Positions 45,243-52,753 are shown, numbered from the stretch's first letter. The stretch: 54,113 bases of DNA from Pseudoalteromonas luteoviolacea DSM 6061 (GCF_001625655.1 NZ_AUYB01000002.1:1-54113), one strand, 5' to 3'. Notes: generated by a model not told the origin, from the sequence alone. Program-made: numbers and translations.

Positions 45243-45331
45243 TATAACGCTAAGCTAAACGGAAAAGTACAGTCACGCGAGACTGCGCAAAGCGCGAGTC
45301 TACTGAACTTTACCGTTTGAGCGCATTATTA
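45243..45331 (-). repeat. attC 10
   Basis: TATAACGCTAAGCTAAACGG at left, long GC-rich central stem around GACTGCGCAAAGCGCGAGTC, right end GAGCGCATTATTAT (A for G in the core GTT). Confidence 0.75.
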
Positions 45332-45829
45332 TATTTTATATTCCAAAATTACACTATTTTGTGAACCTGTAGCTCTCTTTTTAGGATCAAAAAATGTGTC
45401 TATAATCTCAAATCCTGCTTTTCGCATCATACCTGCAGAAGCGAGGTTTTCTTCATGCCTTTCTATTAATACACTATGTGCCTTATGGTTTTTTGCTTCC
45501 AACAAGCATTTTTCTAGCAACTTTGTCGCAATACCTTTTCCGGAGTGTAGCGAAGATACAACTACATCCCCAACGAATTTAATTTTTTGTAAATCACAAT
45601 ATTTTTCGAGGTAAGCTGGGCTAGCTACTCCATCAATTAAAACAGCAAACCCAATAATTTCTGCATCGATTGTCGCAACAATAACTTGAGCATTTCCATT
45701 TTCTACAAGAGAAAACTCGTCATTTACTCCTTCTGGTGTTAAGTAATTCCATTCATTTGGACCGAATTCCCAAAGTAGCGCTTTTAATTCATCCTGCTCT
45801 TTGAGGAATGCTTTTCTATACTCTGTCAA
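45329..45829 (-). CDS. GNAT-family N-acetyltransferase (cassette gene)
   Basis: 166 aa from a TTG at 45829 with GGAG 9 nt upstream. The acetyl-CoA motif is VVVSSLHSGKGIATKLLEKC (motif A, Q/R-x-x-G-x-G/A pattern with G/K/G), preceded by the beta strand IGFAVLIDGV and followed by SAGMMRKAGFEIIDTF. Typical GNAT fold. GNATs are common integron cassettes, some acting on antibiotics, but nothing here marks it as a resistance enzyme. Confidence 0.88.
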   Translation of the reverse strand: MTEYRKAFLKEQDELKALLWEFGPNEWNYLTPEGVNDEFSLVENGNAQVIVATIDAEIIGFAVLIDGVASPAYLEKYCDLQKIKFVGDVVVSSLHSGKGIATKLLEKCLLEAKNHKAHSVLIERHEENLASAGMMRKAGFEIIDTFFDPKKRATGSQNSVILEYKI

Positions 45830-45849
45830 TGCTCTTTACTCCATTAATA

Positions 45850-45888
45850 TATAACGTTTGCGTCTATTGTTTAATTAAATAATTATGT
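45850..45888 (-). repeat. attC 11, internally deleted
   Basis: Only the two ends are left: ATAACGTTTGCG joined to TCTATTGTTTAATTAAATAA TTATG-like right end (compare attC 16). The central imperfect hairpin is missing, so the site should be unable to recombine and would fuse two cassettes. Confidence 0.55.
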
Positions 45889-46191
45889 GCCTGTGCTTGC
45901 AACCAGTTTTCTTATGCCCATTAGAACCCCACCAAATGAAACAGGGAAGAGAACTAAAACAAATAGAAGTGCCTCTTGGTTTGATATGTACATGCCCGGG
46001 CTTACGATTACAGCCAGAGTATTAATTAATATCAAAACCAAACCACACTGGATATAGCCCTTATAGCCAATGAAGCCAGCGAATAAAAGCATTAGAAAAG
46101 ATCCCCCTATAGCTGGAGTAAATGGTGCAGCGGCTAGCAGCATACAAAGTAAAGAAAAAACTATCGACAATCCTATAGCAATTTTTGCCAT
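45883..46191 (-). CDS. Small membrane protein, four segments (cassette gene)
   Basis: 102 aa, about four short membrane segments (IGLSIVFSLLCMLLAAAPF, GSFLMLLFAGFIGY, GLVLILINTLAVIV, LLFVLVLFPVSFGGVLM). AGGAGG lies 6 nt upstream of the ATG, one of the strongest ribosome sites in the array. Unknown role. Confidence 0.75.
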   Translation of the reverse strand: MAKIAIGLSIVFSLLCMLLAAAPFTPAIGGSFLMLLFAGFIGYKGYIQCGLVLILINTLAVIVSPGMYISNQEALLFVLVLFPVSFGGVLMGIRKLVASTGT

Positions 46192-46207
46192 AAGGTCCTC
46201 CTTGGTA

Positions 46208-46311
46208 CATAACCCCGCCTAATGCGGTGAGTAATAGTTGGTTATAATTTGTGAGACATAAACAAAGCCGACTTATTTTTGTCCGCCATTTTTAATTTTT
46301 CCTTGTTATGT
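46208..46311 (-). repeat. attC 12
   Basis: ACATAACCCCGCCTAATGCGG at left, arms GTTGGTTA / AGCCGACTT, right end CCTTGTTATG. Confidence 0.85.
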
Positions 46312-46313
46312 TT

Positions 46314-46655
46314 TTATCTATTTTCATCGTAATAGAAAGGTGATTTAGGGGAATCAAAATCACCATCTCTGTATTTCTCATCAATGTGTTTTGGGATCAT
46401 ATCACCCATCTTTTCGTGGATAGAAGTATAGAGAAGCTTAAATCCTGCTGGCTCATTAACTGAACCAAGAAAGCGCTCGATATCCTTCATATTTTGGTAG
46501 TGCTATGGCTGATGAAAGAACCTCTGATATTCTTGTAAAGTAGAAAAGACATACATCAAGTCTTTTAGGTTAACTTCTACTTTTTCATCTGGGTCGATTT
46601 TCTCAAAGCCAAAGGTAGCAATTTCTTCTAAATTTTCAGTAAACTCTCTAGTCAC
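46314..46655 (-). pseudogene. Cassette gene interrupted by one amber codon
   Basis: A 114-codon frame from the GTG at 46655 (GAGGT 6 nt upstream) reading TREFTENLEEIATFGFEKID ... LKDLMYVFSTLQEYQRFFHQ, then TAG at 46503-46505, then HYQNMKDIERFLGSVNEPAG ... KSPFYYDENR to TAA at 46314. Coding character is even on both sides. Acidic and helical; family not recognised. A point nonsense change or sequencing error is the simplest reading. Confidence 0.68.
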
Positions 46656-46670
46656 TTATTACCTCTTTAA

Positions 46671-46777
46671 ACATAAATAAAGCCTCGCTTAACCGGTCTA
46701 AAAGAGTAGGCCAAGTTAGTGACGAAGGAGCGTTCCCCTGCTATTTTGCGCCCTTTGTGATTAAAGCATTTGTTAGG
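46671..46777 (-). repeat. attC 13
   Basis: Left end degenerate (ATAAATAAAGCCTCGCTTAACC), arms GAGTAGGCC / CCCTGCTATTTT, right end CATTTGTTAGGT. Confidence 0.8.
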
Positions 46778-47063
46778 TATACGGCGCCACTTTATATTCT
46801 TTGTTATTAACCTTGTGGTATTCGTTAATTTCATTTACTGCTTTCTCTACAACATCAAATGTTGCGTTTTCAGCGAAATATAAGATGTATTTTCCCGTAA
46901 CATCCTCGTTTAAAAAAAACGCACAGTCCAAATCAAAACATTCACACAATACGTCGTCAATGTAATCTAAGTGTTCGTAATCAATAAGTTCAATATATGG
47001 CCCCCATTCAGCGTGCTGTTTCACTCTTATTGGTGATAAAATGTATCGAAACTCTTCAAGCAT
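46773..47063 (-). CDS. Small acidic protein (cassette gene)
   Basis: 96 aa, strongly acidic, no signal peptide or membrane segment. Blocks: AEWGPYIELIDYEHLDYIDD, VLCECFDLDCAFFLNEDVTG, YILYFAENATFDVVEKAVNE. Looks like one compact alpha/beta domain. Not recognised. Weak ribosome site; stop lies within attC 13. Confidence 0.68.
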   Translation of the reverse strand: MLEEFRYILSPIRVKQHAEWGPYIELIDYEHLDYIDDVLCECFDLDCAFFLNEDVTGKYILYFAENATFDVVEKAVNEINEYHKVNNKEYKVAPYT

Positions 47064-47070
47064 GATTTTA

Positions 47071-47170
47071 TGTCTAACTTTTTACTAATAGACACCTAAG
47101 AGCTCGGAAAAAATTCGCGACAAAGGAGCGCAAGCCAAGCGTTTTGCGTCATTTTGAGTAGCTTGTTAGT
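47071..47170 (-). repeat. attC 14
   Basis: Left end TCTAACTTTTTACTAATAG drifted, but overall closely related to attC 5 (shared GGAGCGCAAGCCAAGCGTTTT), right end GCTTGTTAG. Confidence 0.85.
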
Positions 47171-47516
47171 TGTTAGTAAACTCTGTTATTTGCCAAAGTT
47201 CACCTGATAGCCCCCATAAAAAAATTAACCTTACCCCAACGTTCTTCTTGAATTGGATTATATTTAAAATCAAAGCCCTGTAAATTTTTTATACGTTCAT
47301 GTGCTTCATTTATATCAAGAACTGACAATTGGAGAACTAAATTATTTGCTAAGTCGTGGTTATAAAACCTTTGTAAAAAGAAGAAACAGTCACCATTTTC
47401 AAATAACGAGGGTCATCGGATACATAGTCCATTTTAAAACCGAGAGCTTGATAGAAAGATTTACTAGTTTCGTAATCCTTGCTCGGGATAAATACTCTAA
47501 TTTGATCTACTTGCAC
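47166..47516 (-). pseudogene. VOC (glyoxalase/bleomycin-resistance-like) protein with two frameshifts
   Basis: From the GTG at 47516 (AGGAGA 5 nt upstream) the reading is VQVDQIRVFIPSKDYETSKS, FYQALGFKMDYVSDD; coding then moves frame to ENGDCFFFLQRFYNHDLANN, LVLQLSVLDINEAHERI, and moves again to end SGELWQITEFTNN at 47166. Each piece matches the VOC fold in order, including the C-terminal SGxLW. Two indels are needed to restore the gene. Confidence 0.75.
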
Positions 47517-47530
47517 GACTTTCTCCTTGG

Positions 47531-47618
47531 TAACTAACGTCTCAATAGCAGGCTAAACTAAGCAAATAATGAGCGCAAGCACACTGCTTTCGTCCATTAT
47601 TAAATCAACTTGTTATGT
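47531..47618 (-). repeat. attC 15 (shortened left arm)
   Basis: TAACTAACGTCTCAATAGCAGG at left lacks about 10 bp of the usual R'-L' spacer; right part is normal (ACTTGTTATG). Confidence 0.75.
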
Positions 47619-47746
47619 TTAAGTTTTCACCAAATCCAGCGCTACGAGGCGCTTTAGCGCAGGAACAACAGCTTCGGCTGCATAGCAAAGTGCGACTACC
47701 AATATACTTGTTCAATTCTTGCAAAGACGTTCGTATTCACCCAAAA
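47619..47746. other. Cassette without a recognisable gene
   Basis: About 128 bp between attC 15 and attC 16. Short minus-strand frames exist but none has a start and ribosome site. It contains a small inverted repeat, GCGCTACGAGGCGCTTTAGCGC-like, at about 47,640-47,661. It could be a promoter or RNA cassette, or a deleted one. Confidence 0.5.
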
Positions 47747-47850
47747 ACTTAAAGCATCAAATAAACGGCGTAAAATTGCAGGCTGAACAAAGCAAACAAT
47801 GAGCTAAAACCTGCTGCTTTAAGTTCATTGTTTGATTAATTTGTTATGCG
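47747..47850 (-). repeat. attC 16
   Basis: Left end CTTAAAGCATCAAATAAACG drifted, arms TTGCAGGC / ACCTGCTGCTTT, right end ATTTGTTATGCG. Confidence 0.85.
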
Positions 47851-47855
47851 TAAAT

Positions 47856-48140
47856 TTATTCAACCCTTAGAACTGGTGCCATCGGGTTGCTGAGTTCAGC
47901 AATTAGTACCTGTGAAATCGACTCTGTAACCGCTTCAAAATTACCACCATGTTTTTCAATATGCGCTACAGCAATATTTCTCACTATATCTGCAAGCGCG
48001 ATTCCCCAAACCGCTGGTTCTTCCCATTTAGGATCAAGGACAAATTGGCTTGAATAATTAGAGTCTGACCAAACACGGAAGATTTCAGCCTTCCATTCGG
48101 GAAAAATATCTATCAGATATTCTAATGTTTCTTTGATCAC
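47856..48140 (-). CDS. DUF5076-like protein (cassette gene)
   Basis: 94 aa from the GTG at 48140. Contains RVWSDSNYSSQFVLDPKWEE followed by WGIALADIVRNIAVAHIEKH and a C-terminal helix-strand; the WG-I-x-LAD-x-x-R-x-I-A pattern after a dipeptide DP is that of DUF5076. Cytoplasmic, unknown function. Such proteins recur in integrons and near mobile DNA. Confidence 0.72.
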   Translation of the reverse strand: MIKETLEYLIDIFPEWKAEIFRVWSDSNYSSQFVLDPKWEEPAVWGIALADIVRNIAVAHIEKHGGNFEAVTESISQVLIAELSNPMAPVLRVE

Positions 48141-48156
48141 TGAAAACGCTCACAGT

Positions 48157-48204
48157 GCCTAACGTCGCTAACACCCACTCTTCGCGTGACTTGTTTTGTT
48201 ACAC
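48157..48204 (-). repeat. Short attC 17 (candidate)
   Basis: CCTAACGTCGCTAACACC at left, GACTTGTTTTGTTACACC at right in only 48 bp, with CACTC/GCGTG central pairing weak. Confidence 0.5.
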
Positions 48205-48329
48205 CTAGCACTTACCTTGATTAAAACATAACTGATTATCGCTTTAGTGCCATTAGGCTCCCAACTATATACAGTTCTTCTTTTTGCGACCAAGGAAGAT
48301 AAAAGAAAACTTCTCATATGCTGCTTTTC

Positions 48330-48545
48330 TTAAACATCAACGCTTGATTGTGCAAACCATAAGTACGTTTGAGGCCCGCTTATATCATCTTTAGATGCAT
48401 TGCCTTGAGACATAGTAGTGTTTGGACCAGGCCTCACTTCACAGTTTTCTACGAACACCATTAACGAATCGCTACCCGACTCAACCTTAGTGACATCACA
48501 CTCATGAGAACTAACAGCTGCATATGACTTATCTGATAAGAACAA
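48330..48545 (-). CDS. Uncertain small protein (cassette gene or fragment)
   Basis: Frame of 71 codons from a TTG at 48545 with no ribosome site: SDKSYAAVSSHECDVTKVES, SLMVFVENCEVRPGPNTTMS. Two cysteines and a polar Ser/Gly-rich sequence. It may be the tail of a longer exported protein whose 5' end was lost when the adjacent attC was truncated. A separate 48-codon frame lies between it and attC 17. Low certainty that either is expressed. Confidence 0.4.
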   Translation of the reverse strand: MFLSDKSYAAVSSHECDVTKVESGSDSLMVFVENCEVRPGPNTTMSQGNASKDDISGPQTYLWFAQSSVDV

Positions 48546-48556
48546 AATACTTCATC

Positions 48557-48602
48557 GATAATACTAAGGGCGTATAGTCCGGCTCTAAATGCGTTTGTTA
48601 TA
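48557..48602 (-). repeat. Truncated attC 18 (candidate)
   Basis: Only the right part is normal (CTCTAAATGCGTTTGTTAT); left part GATAATACTAAGGGCG is a weak match. About half the usual length. Confidence 0.45.
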
Positions 48603-49056
48603 TTTTCAAACAGGTGCTTTCAGAATTATCTGTCAAATCTAATACAGTCCGCTCTTTATTATTAATTTTTAGAGTTTTGTAAGACCTTTTGCTATTCAAA
48701 AGATCATTTTTAAACTTATTTAACTCACTTTCCAGCATATCTCCGGATACTAACTCAACATCGACCTCTGTAAAAATTGGTTTGAATACACCCCCCTCTA
48801 CAGTAAAAGTACCTTGTGACTGAAATTCGAATTCAAATATGCTAGTACTTTTATATTTCAAGGCAACACTACCTTCCGAAGTAAATTTATAACTCTCAAC
48901 ATTATATGAATCTATAATCTTAAAATATGAACTAAAACTACCTTCTTCAATGCGTACACTACAATCCCATTTACCACTAATTAAACTAATGTCAGTTGAA
49001 GAAAAAGAATAAAAAGAAGTGAATAAAATCAATATAAACGTTAGAAATTTTTTCAT
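48598..49056 (-). CDS. Secreted small protein (cassette gene)
   Basis: 152 aa from the ATG at 49056, with AGAGGT 5 nt upstream; the frame is open further but into attC 19. Signal peptide MKKFLTFILILFTSFYSFSS. Mature part is beta-rich: LISGKWDCSVRIEEGSFSSY, VALKYKSTSIFEFEFQSQGT, then a helix with EDMLESELNKFK-like charge and a final Cys pair (C near 40 and C in STCLKI) that may form a disulfide. Not a named family. Confidence 0.75.
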   Translation of the reverse strand: MKKFLTFILILFTSFYSFSSTDISLISGKWDCSVRIEEGSFSSYFKIIDSYNVESYKFTSEGSVALKYKSTSIFEFEFQSQGTFTVEGGVFKPIFTEVDVELVSGDMLESELNKFKNDLLNSKRSYKTLKINNKERTVLDLTDNSESTCLKI

Positions 49057-49068
49057 GCTACCTCTTGA

Positions 49069-49166
49069 AATATTACGCTCATATAACCAGCGAAAATACT
49101 TGGCAAAAATTAGCAAAGAAGGAGATCAAGCCAAGCATTTTGAGTCCTTTTTAAGTAATTTTTATA
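49069..49166 (-). repeat. attC 19
   Basis: TATTACGCTCATATAACCAGCG at left, arms ACTTGGC / GCCAAGCA, right end degenerate (AGTAATTTTTATAC). Confidence 0.8.
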
Positions 49167-49554
49167 CACAATGACTGTAATAGAACACGGCTTCTCTTGC
49201 AATTAATTTAACACCTTCTTCAACTTCTGATTTAGAAGGCGAATTAATAATCTTTACAACTTCAATTAAAGCTAACTCCATGACCTCTGGCTTCAATTTC
49301 ATAACTAAATATTCGATGATATTACACTTCCATATTTCATCATCGCCTAACAGCACCTCATTTATAAATGGAACTATTTCGGCATTTGCACTTGCTAATT
49401 TTTCAGAAATAGGTAACGCCACAGGCCAATTCATATCTTGCAGCCATGGCAGAAGTATTTCAAAGTGGGGTACCAAGTCCTCACTAGTAAACTTATTTAG
49501 ATTCTTGCACGCATCTAAATCATGCTTATTTTGTGGTACAAAGTTCAAATTCAT
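49162..49554 (-). CDS. DUF5071 protein (cassette gene)
   Basis: 130 aa from the ATG at 49554 (MNLNFVPQNKHDLDACKNLN). The opening P-x-NKHD, LLPWLQDMNWPVALPISEKL and DDEIWKCNIIEYLVMKL are the three conserved blocks of DUF5071, a small helical cytoplasmic family with the NWPVA signature. Function unknown; the family is frequent in toxin-immunity-like and cassette contexts. Longer frame upstream runs into attC 20. Confidence 0.82.
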   Translation of the reverse strand: MNLNFVPQNKHDLDACKNLNKFTSEDLVPHFEILLPWLQDMNWPVALPISEKLASANAEIVPFINEVLLGDDEIWKCNIIEYLVMKLKPEVMELALIEVVKIINSPSKSEVEEGVKLIAREAVFYYSHCV

Positions 49555-49560
49555 ATTTGC

Positions 49561-49646
49561 GTATAACGCCTTGTTAATAGACAGACAATGCCGCCACATG
49601 CTCACCCCTAGAGCGTTGGCAATCAAATTGAGCGCTTGGTTATGCT
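49561..49646 (-). repeat. attC 20
   Basis: GTATAACGCCTTGTTAATAG at left; GAGCGCTTGGTTATGC at right; central arms differ from the main family. Confidence 0.75.
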
Positions 49647-50061
49647 ACCTTTTCGCCATTGGATGGCCTGGGTTCAATTGAAGAAGATCCCACAAATTTC
49701 CATACAAGTCTTCAAATACGGCTACCGTTCCATAGTCTTGATCAGCAGGCTCGCGGACGAAGTTAATACCTATAGATTTCATATGCTCAAAATCTCGCCA
49801 GAAGTCATCTGTATTTAGGAACAGAAATACTCGACCGCCTGTTTGATTACCAATGAAATCATGTTGCTCTGGCTTCGAGGCTTTGGCCAATAACAACGTA
49901 ACACCATGAGAGTTCGGTGGTGCTACAACCACCCAACGTTTGTCTTGTTCAGGTTGATAGGTATCTTCAATAAGCTCAAATTTGAGTTTGTTCACGTAAA
50001 AATCAATCGCTTCATCATAGTCCTTTACGACCAAAGCGATATGGACAATGTTCTGTTTCAT
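49645..50061 (-). CDS. VOC-family (glyoxalase-like) protein (cassette gene)
   Basis: 138 aa from the ATG at 50061 (MKQNIVHIALVVKDYDEAID), with GAGG 5 nt upstream. VOC fold: H near residue 7, FYVNKLKFELIED, GRVFLFLNTDDFWRDFEHMK, E near 118 in VAVFEDLYGNLWDLLQ. Metal-ligand positions (H/E) look intact, unlike the frameshifted VOC cassette at 47166. Could be a lactoylglutathione-lyase-like or thiol-resistance protein; substrate unknown. Confidence 0.88.
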   Translation of the reverse strand: MKQNIVHIALVVKDYDEAIDFYVNKLKFELIEDTYQPEQDKRWVVVAPPNSHGVTLLLAKASKPEQHDFIGNQTGGRVFLFLNTDDFWRDFEHMKSIGINFVREPADQDYGTVAVFEDLYGNLWDLLQLNPGHPMAKR

Positions 50062-50103
50062 AGAATCCCTCATTGAAGATTGTGACCGGTAGCATGATGC
50101 ATT

Positions 50104-50193
50104 TGTTAACATGCTAAATATAATTGGCTAGAATATGCGACTAAGGGTCAAAAGCCAACTGTATTTTGTCCTTGTTTAACAGCTTGTTAGGTG
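50104..50193 (-). repeat. attC 21
   Basis: Left end TGTTAACATGCTAAATAT drifted, arms ATTGGCTA / AGCCAACTG, right end GCTTGTTAGGTG. Confidence 0.8.
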
Positions 50194-50558
50194 CATTGTT
50201 TGTTGAACTGAGCAATTAATATAACGCCCGCCCAAATGAGCGAGGCTAGAGATAAAATGTAAGTTGAACCAAAAAAGCCAATAAATCCGCCAATGATTAA
50301 GGCTATTAACCCTAGGATAAATGTTAAAATTGTTAATTTAGAAACATAAGGGTATCTAAAAATTGAAATTGCACTGATAGTTAAACTAGCTAACCCAATT
50401 ACCGCCAACAAACTTAACCCCAAAGAATTAAAGTCTTTCAAGAAAGCATGACCAAATATCAACAAGCCTAGAATACACAAAGCCCCCCAACCTATTATTG
50501 ACGGTACTATTAAGAACATGAGTAGAAGCTTGGTGTTACGAATTTCTCTTGGAGTCAA
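50187..50558 (-). CDS. Membrane protein, four segments (cassette gene)
   Basis: 123 aa from a TTG at 50558 with AAGG about 9 nt upstream; the first internal ATG is codon 14. Four membrane helices (LLLMFLIVPSIIGWGALC, LGLSLLAVIGLASLTIS, LTILTFILGLIALIIGG, ILSLASLIWAGVILI). Not recognised. Confidence 0.68.
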   Translation of the reverse strand: MTPREIRNTKLLLMFLIVPSIIGWGALCILGLLIFGHAFLKDFNSLGLSLLAVIGLASLTISAISIFRYPYVSKLTILTFILGLIALIIGGFIGFFGSTYILSLASLIWAGVILIAQFNKQCT

Positions 50559-50576
50559 AAAAGTACCTTACAACCG

Positions 50577-50664
50577 CATAACGGACTAATAAAGCTTGGC
50601 TAAACGGAGTGAGGCACGAACTAAGCCAAGCTTTATTAGTCCATGCGTTGATGCGTTTTTTATA
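50577..50664 (-). repeat. attC 22
   Basis: GCATAACGGACTAATAAAGCTTGG at left, mirrored CCAAGCTTTATTAGTCC at right: an unusually long near-perfect stem. Right end ATGCGTTTTTTATAT (T for G). Confidence 0.82.
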
Positions 50665-51208
50665 TTTCGTTACCACGAATATCGAAATTACGGGTTATTA
50701 TTGGGGTATTGTGGTTTTGGTTAATAAACGATACTGCCTGTTCAATATCTAACAGCCCAAAATGCTCTAAATTTATACAGTCATTTAAAAGGATAAATGA
50801 CCATATAACTGATTCCTCACCATCTCCAATATCTTTTACTTTTTTCTCAATGAATCGTATTTTTTCGATTTCGATTGATATACTTTTCTCTAATTTAGGG
50901 CTAGGAGCTATAAATTTTAAGACTCTATTTTTTACGGAACATATCCAAAGCCCGTTAGCTTTTATCTCATTCCATGCTTGGTAAAAAAACACAACACTTA
51001 AAGCCCAAAATAAAATGGCAAACAATCCAATCACTAACGCGATCTGGGACTCTTCCGTGATCTTTTCAATTAATTCGTTAAGGTTAAAATTACTCGTAGC
51101 TGTAATCATTCCTAACCAGATTAAGGGTAATAAAAAGAAAAAAATGGCTAAAACGATCAGTCCATAACCAACACTTTTAGACTTTATTTTTTCTTCGTAT
51201 GAAACCAT
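50660..51208 (-). CDS. Two-helix membrane protein with soluble C-terminal domain (cassette gene)
   Basis: 182 aa. AGGGAAAG precedes the ATG. Membrane helices at about 14-36 (GLIVLAIFFFLLPLIWLG) and 56-76 (IALVIGLFAILFWALSVVFF), then a soluble part of about 100 residues (ISIEIEKIRFIEKKVKDIGD, VIWSFILLNDCINLEHFGLL, AVSFINQNHNTPIITR) resembling a PH-like or bacterial membrane-associated fold. Not identified. Confidence 0.75.
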   Translation of the reverse strand: MVSYEEKIKSKSVGYGLIVLAIFFFLLPLIWLGMITATSNFNLNELIEKITEESQIALVIGLFAILFWALSVVFFYQAWNEIKANGLWICSVKNRVLKFIAPSPKLEKSISIEIEKIRFIEKKVKDIGDGEESVIWSFILLNDCINLEHFGLLDIEQAVSFINQNHNTPIITRNFDIRGNEI

Positions 51209-51220
51209 AACTTTCCCTAG

Positions 51221-51324
51221 ACATATGACGCCTAAAATAAACGGCTAAAAATAGTTGGCTAAACTAAGCAAAGAATGAGCGCAAGCCTGCTGTTTTATGT
51301 CCATGATCTAAAGGCATTGTTAGC
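51221..51324 (-). repeat. attC 23
   Basis: ACATATGACGCCTAAAATAAACGG at left, right part GCCTGCTGTTTTATGTCC and GGCATTGTTAG. Confidence 0.85.
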
Positions 51325-51331
51325 AGTAAAC

Positions 51332-51601
51332 TCAAAAATACAACGCCAGAATAACAAAAGCTAAAAGGCCTAACCAAATATATGGAGACGTCAGAATAGC
51401 TTTTTGTAGTTCCTCTTTATTTAGCTCACCTTTGGCTAATGATGATTGAATGTTTGCTTTAACCAAAGCAGATACACAAAATAAAACTATAAATGAAATT
51501 GCTAACGATATAATGAAGTTAATATTTAGCCCTTGTAGTGCAATTACACCACCACATGCCATTGATATTTTATTTACTGATTTTTTTATTGATGCTTCCA
51601 T
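51332..51601 (-). CDS. Small two-helix membrane protein (cassette gene)
   Basis: 89 aa. Helices at about 24-45 (LNINFIISLAISFIVLFCVS) and 70-88 (SPYIWLGLLAFVILALYF); the loop between is charged (NIQSSLAKGELNKEELQKAI). Not recognised; similar small integral proteins are typical of superintegron cassettes. Confidence 0.7.
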   Translation of the reverse strand: MEASIKKSVNKISMACGGVIALQGLNINFIISLAISFIVLFCVSALVKANIQSSLAKGELNKEELQKAILTSPYIWLGLLAFVILALYF

Positions 51602-51608
51602 TTTTCTC

Positions 51609-51688
51609 TTTACTCTTAAAGCTCCAATATCCAGCGTGCTGAAAGTGTGCCCGGCGCCATAAGTGCGTAGTCAATTGCCTTATTATAC
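51609..51688 (-). repeat. attC 24 (degenerate)
   Basis: TTACTCTTAAAGC at left and TCAATTGCCTTATTATAC at right; short GC-rich middle (GTGCCCGGCGCCAT). Core GTT changed to ATT. Confidence 0.5.
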
Positions 51689-51979
51689 ATGGCTTATCAC
51701 CTCACTAGCGCAATTGCTAACAAGGAAGTTTTCCGCATACTCTGCCAACTCTTTAGTTTCAGATTTCACAATTAACACTAATGGATCTAACGATTCCGGA
51801 TCAATGTCAACTCTTAGTGTTTCATCACTACGATTGATTAACGTGAGTTCAGTCCAGCTATCTGAACCTGGCGATTCGGAATCCCCATCTGAATCTATAT
51901 CTTGGCCCGGCCATAGCTCGTTAGACAACGCATAAAATGGAGGTCTTGGGCCGCTAATTTTTACTCTAATCTTAATCAT
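51683..51979 (-). CDS. Small acidic protein (cassette gene)
   Basis: 98 aa: a beta strand IKIRVKISGP, a highly acidic stretch (GQDIDSDGDSESPGSDSW), then TELTLINRSDETLRVDIDPE and a helix AEYAENFLVSNC. No signal or membrane segment. The acidic middle could bind cations. Not recognised. Confidence 0.7.
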   Translation of the reverse strand: MIKIRVKISGPRPPFYALSNELWPGQDIDSDGDSESPGSDSWTELTLINRSDETLRVDIDPESLDPLVLIVKSETKELAEYAENFLVSNCASEVISHV

Positions 51980-51985
51980 GATGAT

Positions 51986-52087
51986 ATATAACGCCCTGTT
52001 AAGGGGTTGATTAATGTTCGACTTAATTTATAGTGAAGCGAAACTGCTCCAAACGTTAGCAGTCTCGCCTTAAGTAGCCCGCTATGT
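51986..52087 (-). repeat. attC 25
   Basis: TATATAACGCCCTGTTAAGGGG at left, central arm AACTGCTCC...GCAGTC, right end AGCCCGCTATGTAC. Confidence 0.8.
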
Positions 52088-52753
52088 ACGTACCACAACC
52101 GTTTTACCAATATAATCATGAATGGCTCTACGTTTATCATTAAATAGCATGGTAACGAATTCGGATACTCCCCAAACTATAGCTAAAATACCAAAACCAA
52201 TAACTGCATACGATAGCCCGACTGAAATAGTACCTGTCATTTCTAGTGTTGCGGCAACTGTTAGAATAATTAGAACCCAAGCAATATTTAGTGCTAAATT
52301 AACTGACTCTCTACGCAGTGCTTGTTTAACATTTATTTTGGTTTCAGTATCATGATTCAGTACCTTAACCCCCATAACCATTTTCCCAAGTGTTTGACCA
52401 AAATAGCCGTGCATGAAAATAGCGTACAACGCGAATTGAACTCCGTTTAAAGCTTGTAGAAATTTATCCTGGGCACTGTACTCGACACCAAATATTAAAC
52501 ATTCAATGTATAAGAGCAGAGCAAATAAAATACCATCAATCGCCGCAGCCCAAAAACGAGGCCAGAAAGTAGAATATTTGCATACTTCCATATCTTGTGC
52601 GAATTCTTTTTTTGGTTGAGGTAAGTGTTCAGGGTCGTTTAATAACTTAATTACTGCTTCATACCTTTCTGGGTAAATGTCCTTATCTATGTGCTTCTCT
52701 GCATCAAGCAATTCATCATAAGTAAACTCACTAAAATTTGGCTTGTTATCCAT
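52082..52753 (-). CDS. RDD-family membrane protein (cassette gene)
   Basis: 223 aa. After a soluble N terminus (1-68) the RDD domain follows: FWPRFWAAAIDGILFALLLY (RxxAxxxD motif of the first helix), YFGQTLGKMVMGVKV, ALRRESVNLALNIAWVLIIL, and NDKRRAIHDYIGKTVVV at the end. Four membrane helices. RDD proteins have been linked to ion exchange and stress, but the role here is unknown. One of the larger cassettes, and the N-terminal soluble extension is unusual for a minimal RDD. Confidence 0.88.
   Translation of the reverse strand: MDNKPNFSEFTYDELLDAEKHIDKDIYPERYEAVIKLLNDPEHLPQPKKEFAQDMEVCKYSTFWPRFWAAAIDGILFALLLYIECLIFGVEYSAQDKFLQALNGVQFALYAIFMHGYFGQTLGKMVMGVKVLNHDTETKINVKQALRRESVNLALNIAWVLIILTVAATLEMTGTISVGLSYAVIGFGILAIVWGVSEFVTMLFNDKRRAIHDYIGKTVVVRT

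Noticed and set aside
36624..46505. Idea that TAG is read as an amino acid in this genome
   Set aside because: TAG is the normal final stop of intact genes here (for example at 5705-5707 and 41053-41055), and other broken cassettes carry TGA, TAA and frameshifts.
47301..47537. Plus-strand 78-aa frame in the VOC cassette
   Set aside because: It is antisense to the frameshifted VOC gene, runs against array direction and has no ribosome site.
49280..49681. Plus-strand 133-aa frame
   Set aside because: Antisense shadow of the DUF5071 cassette.
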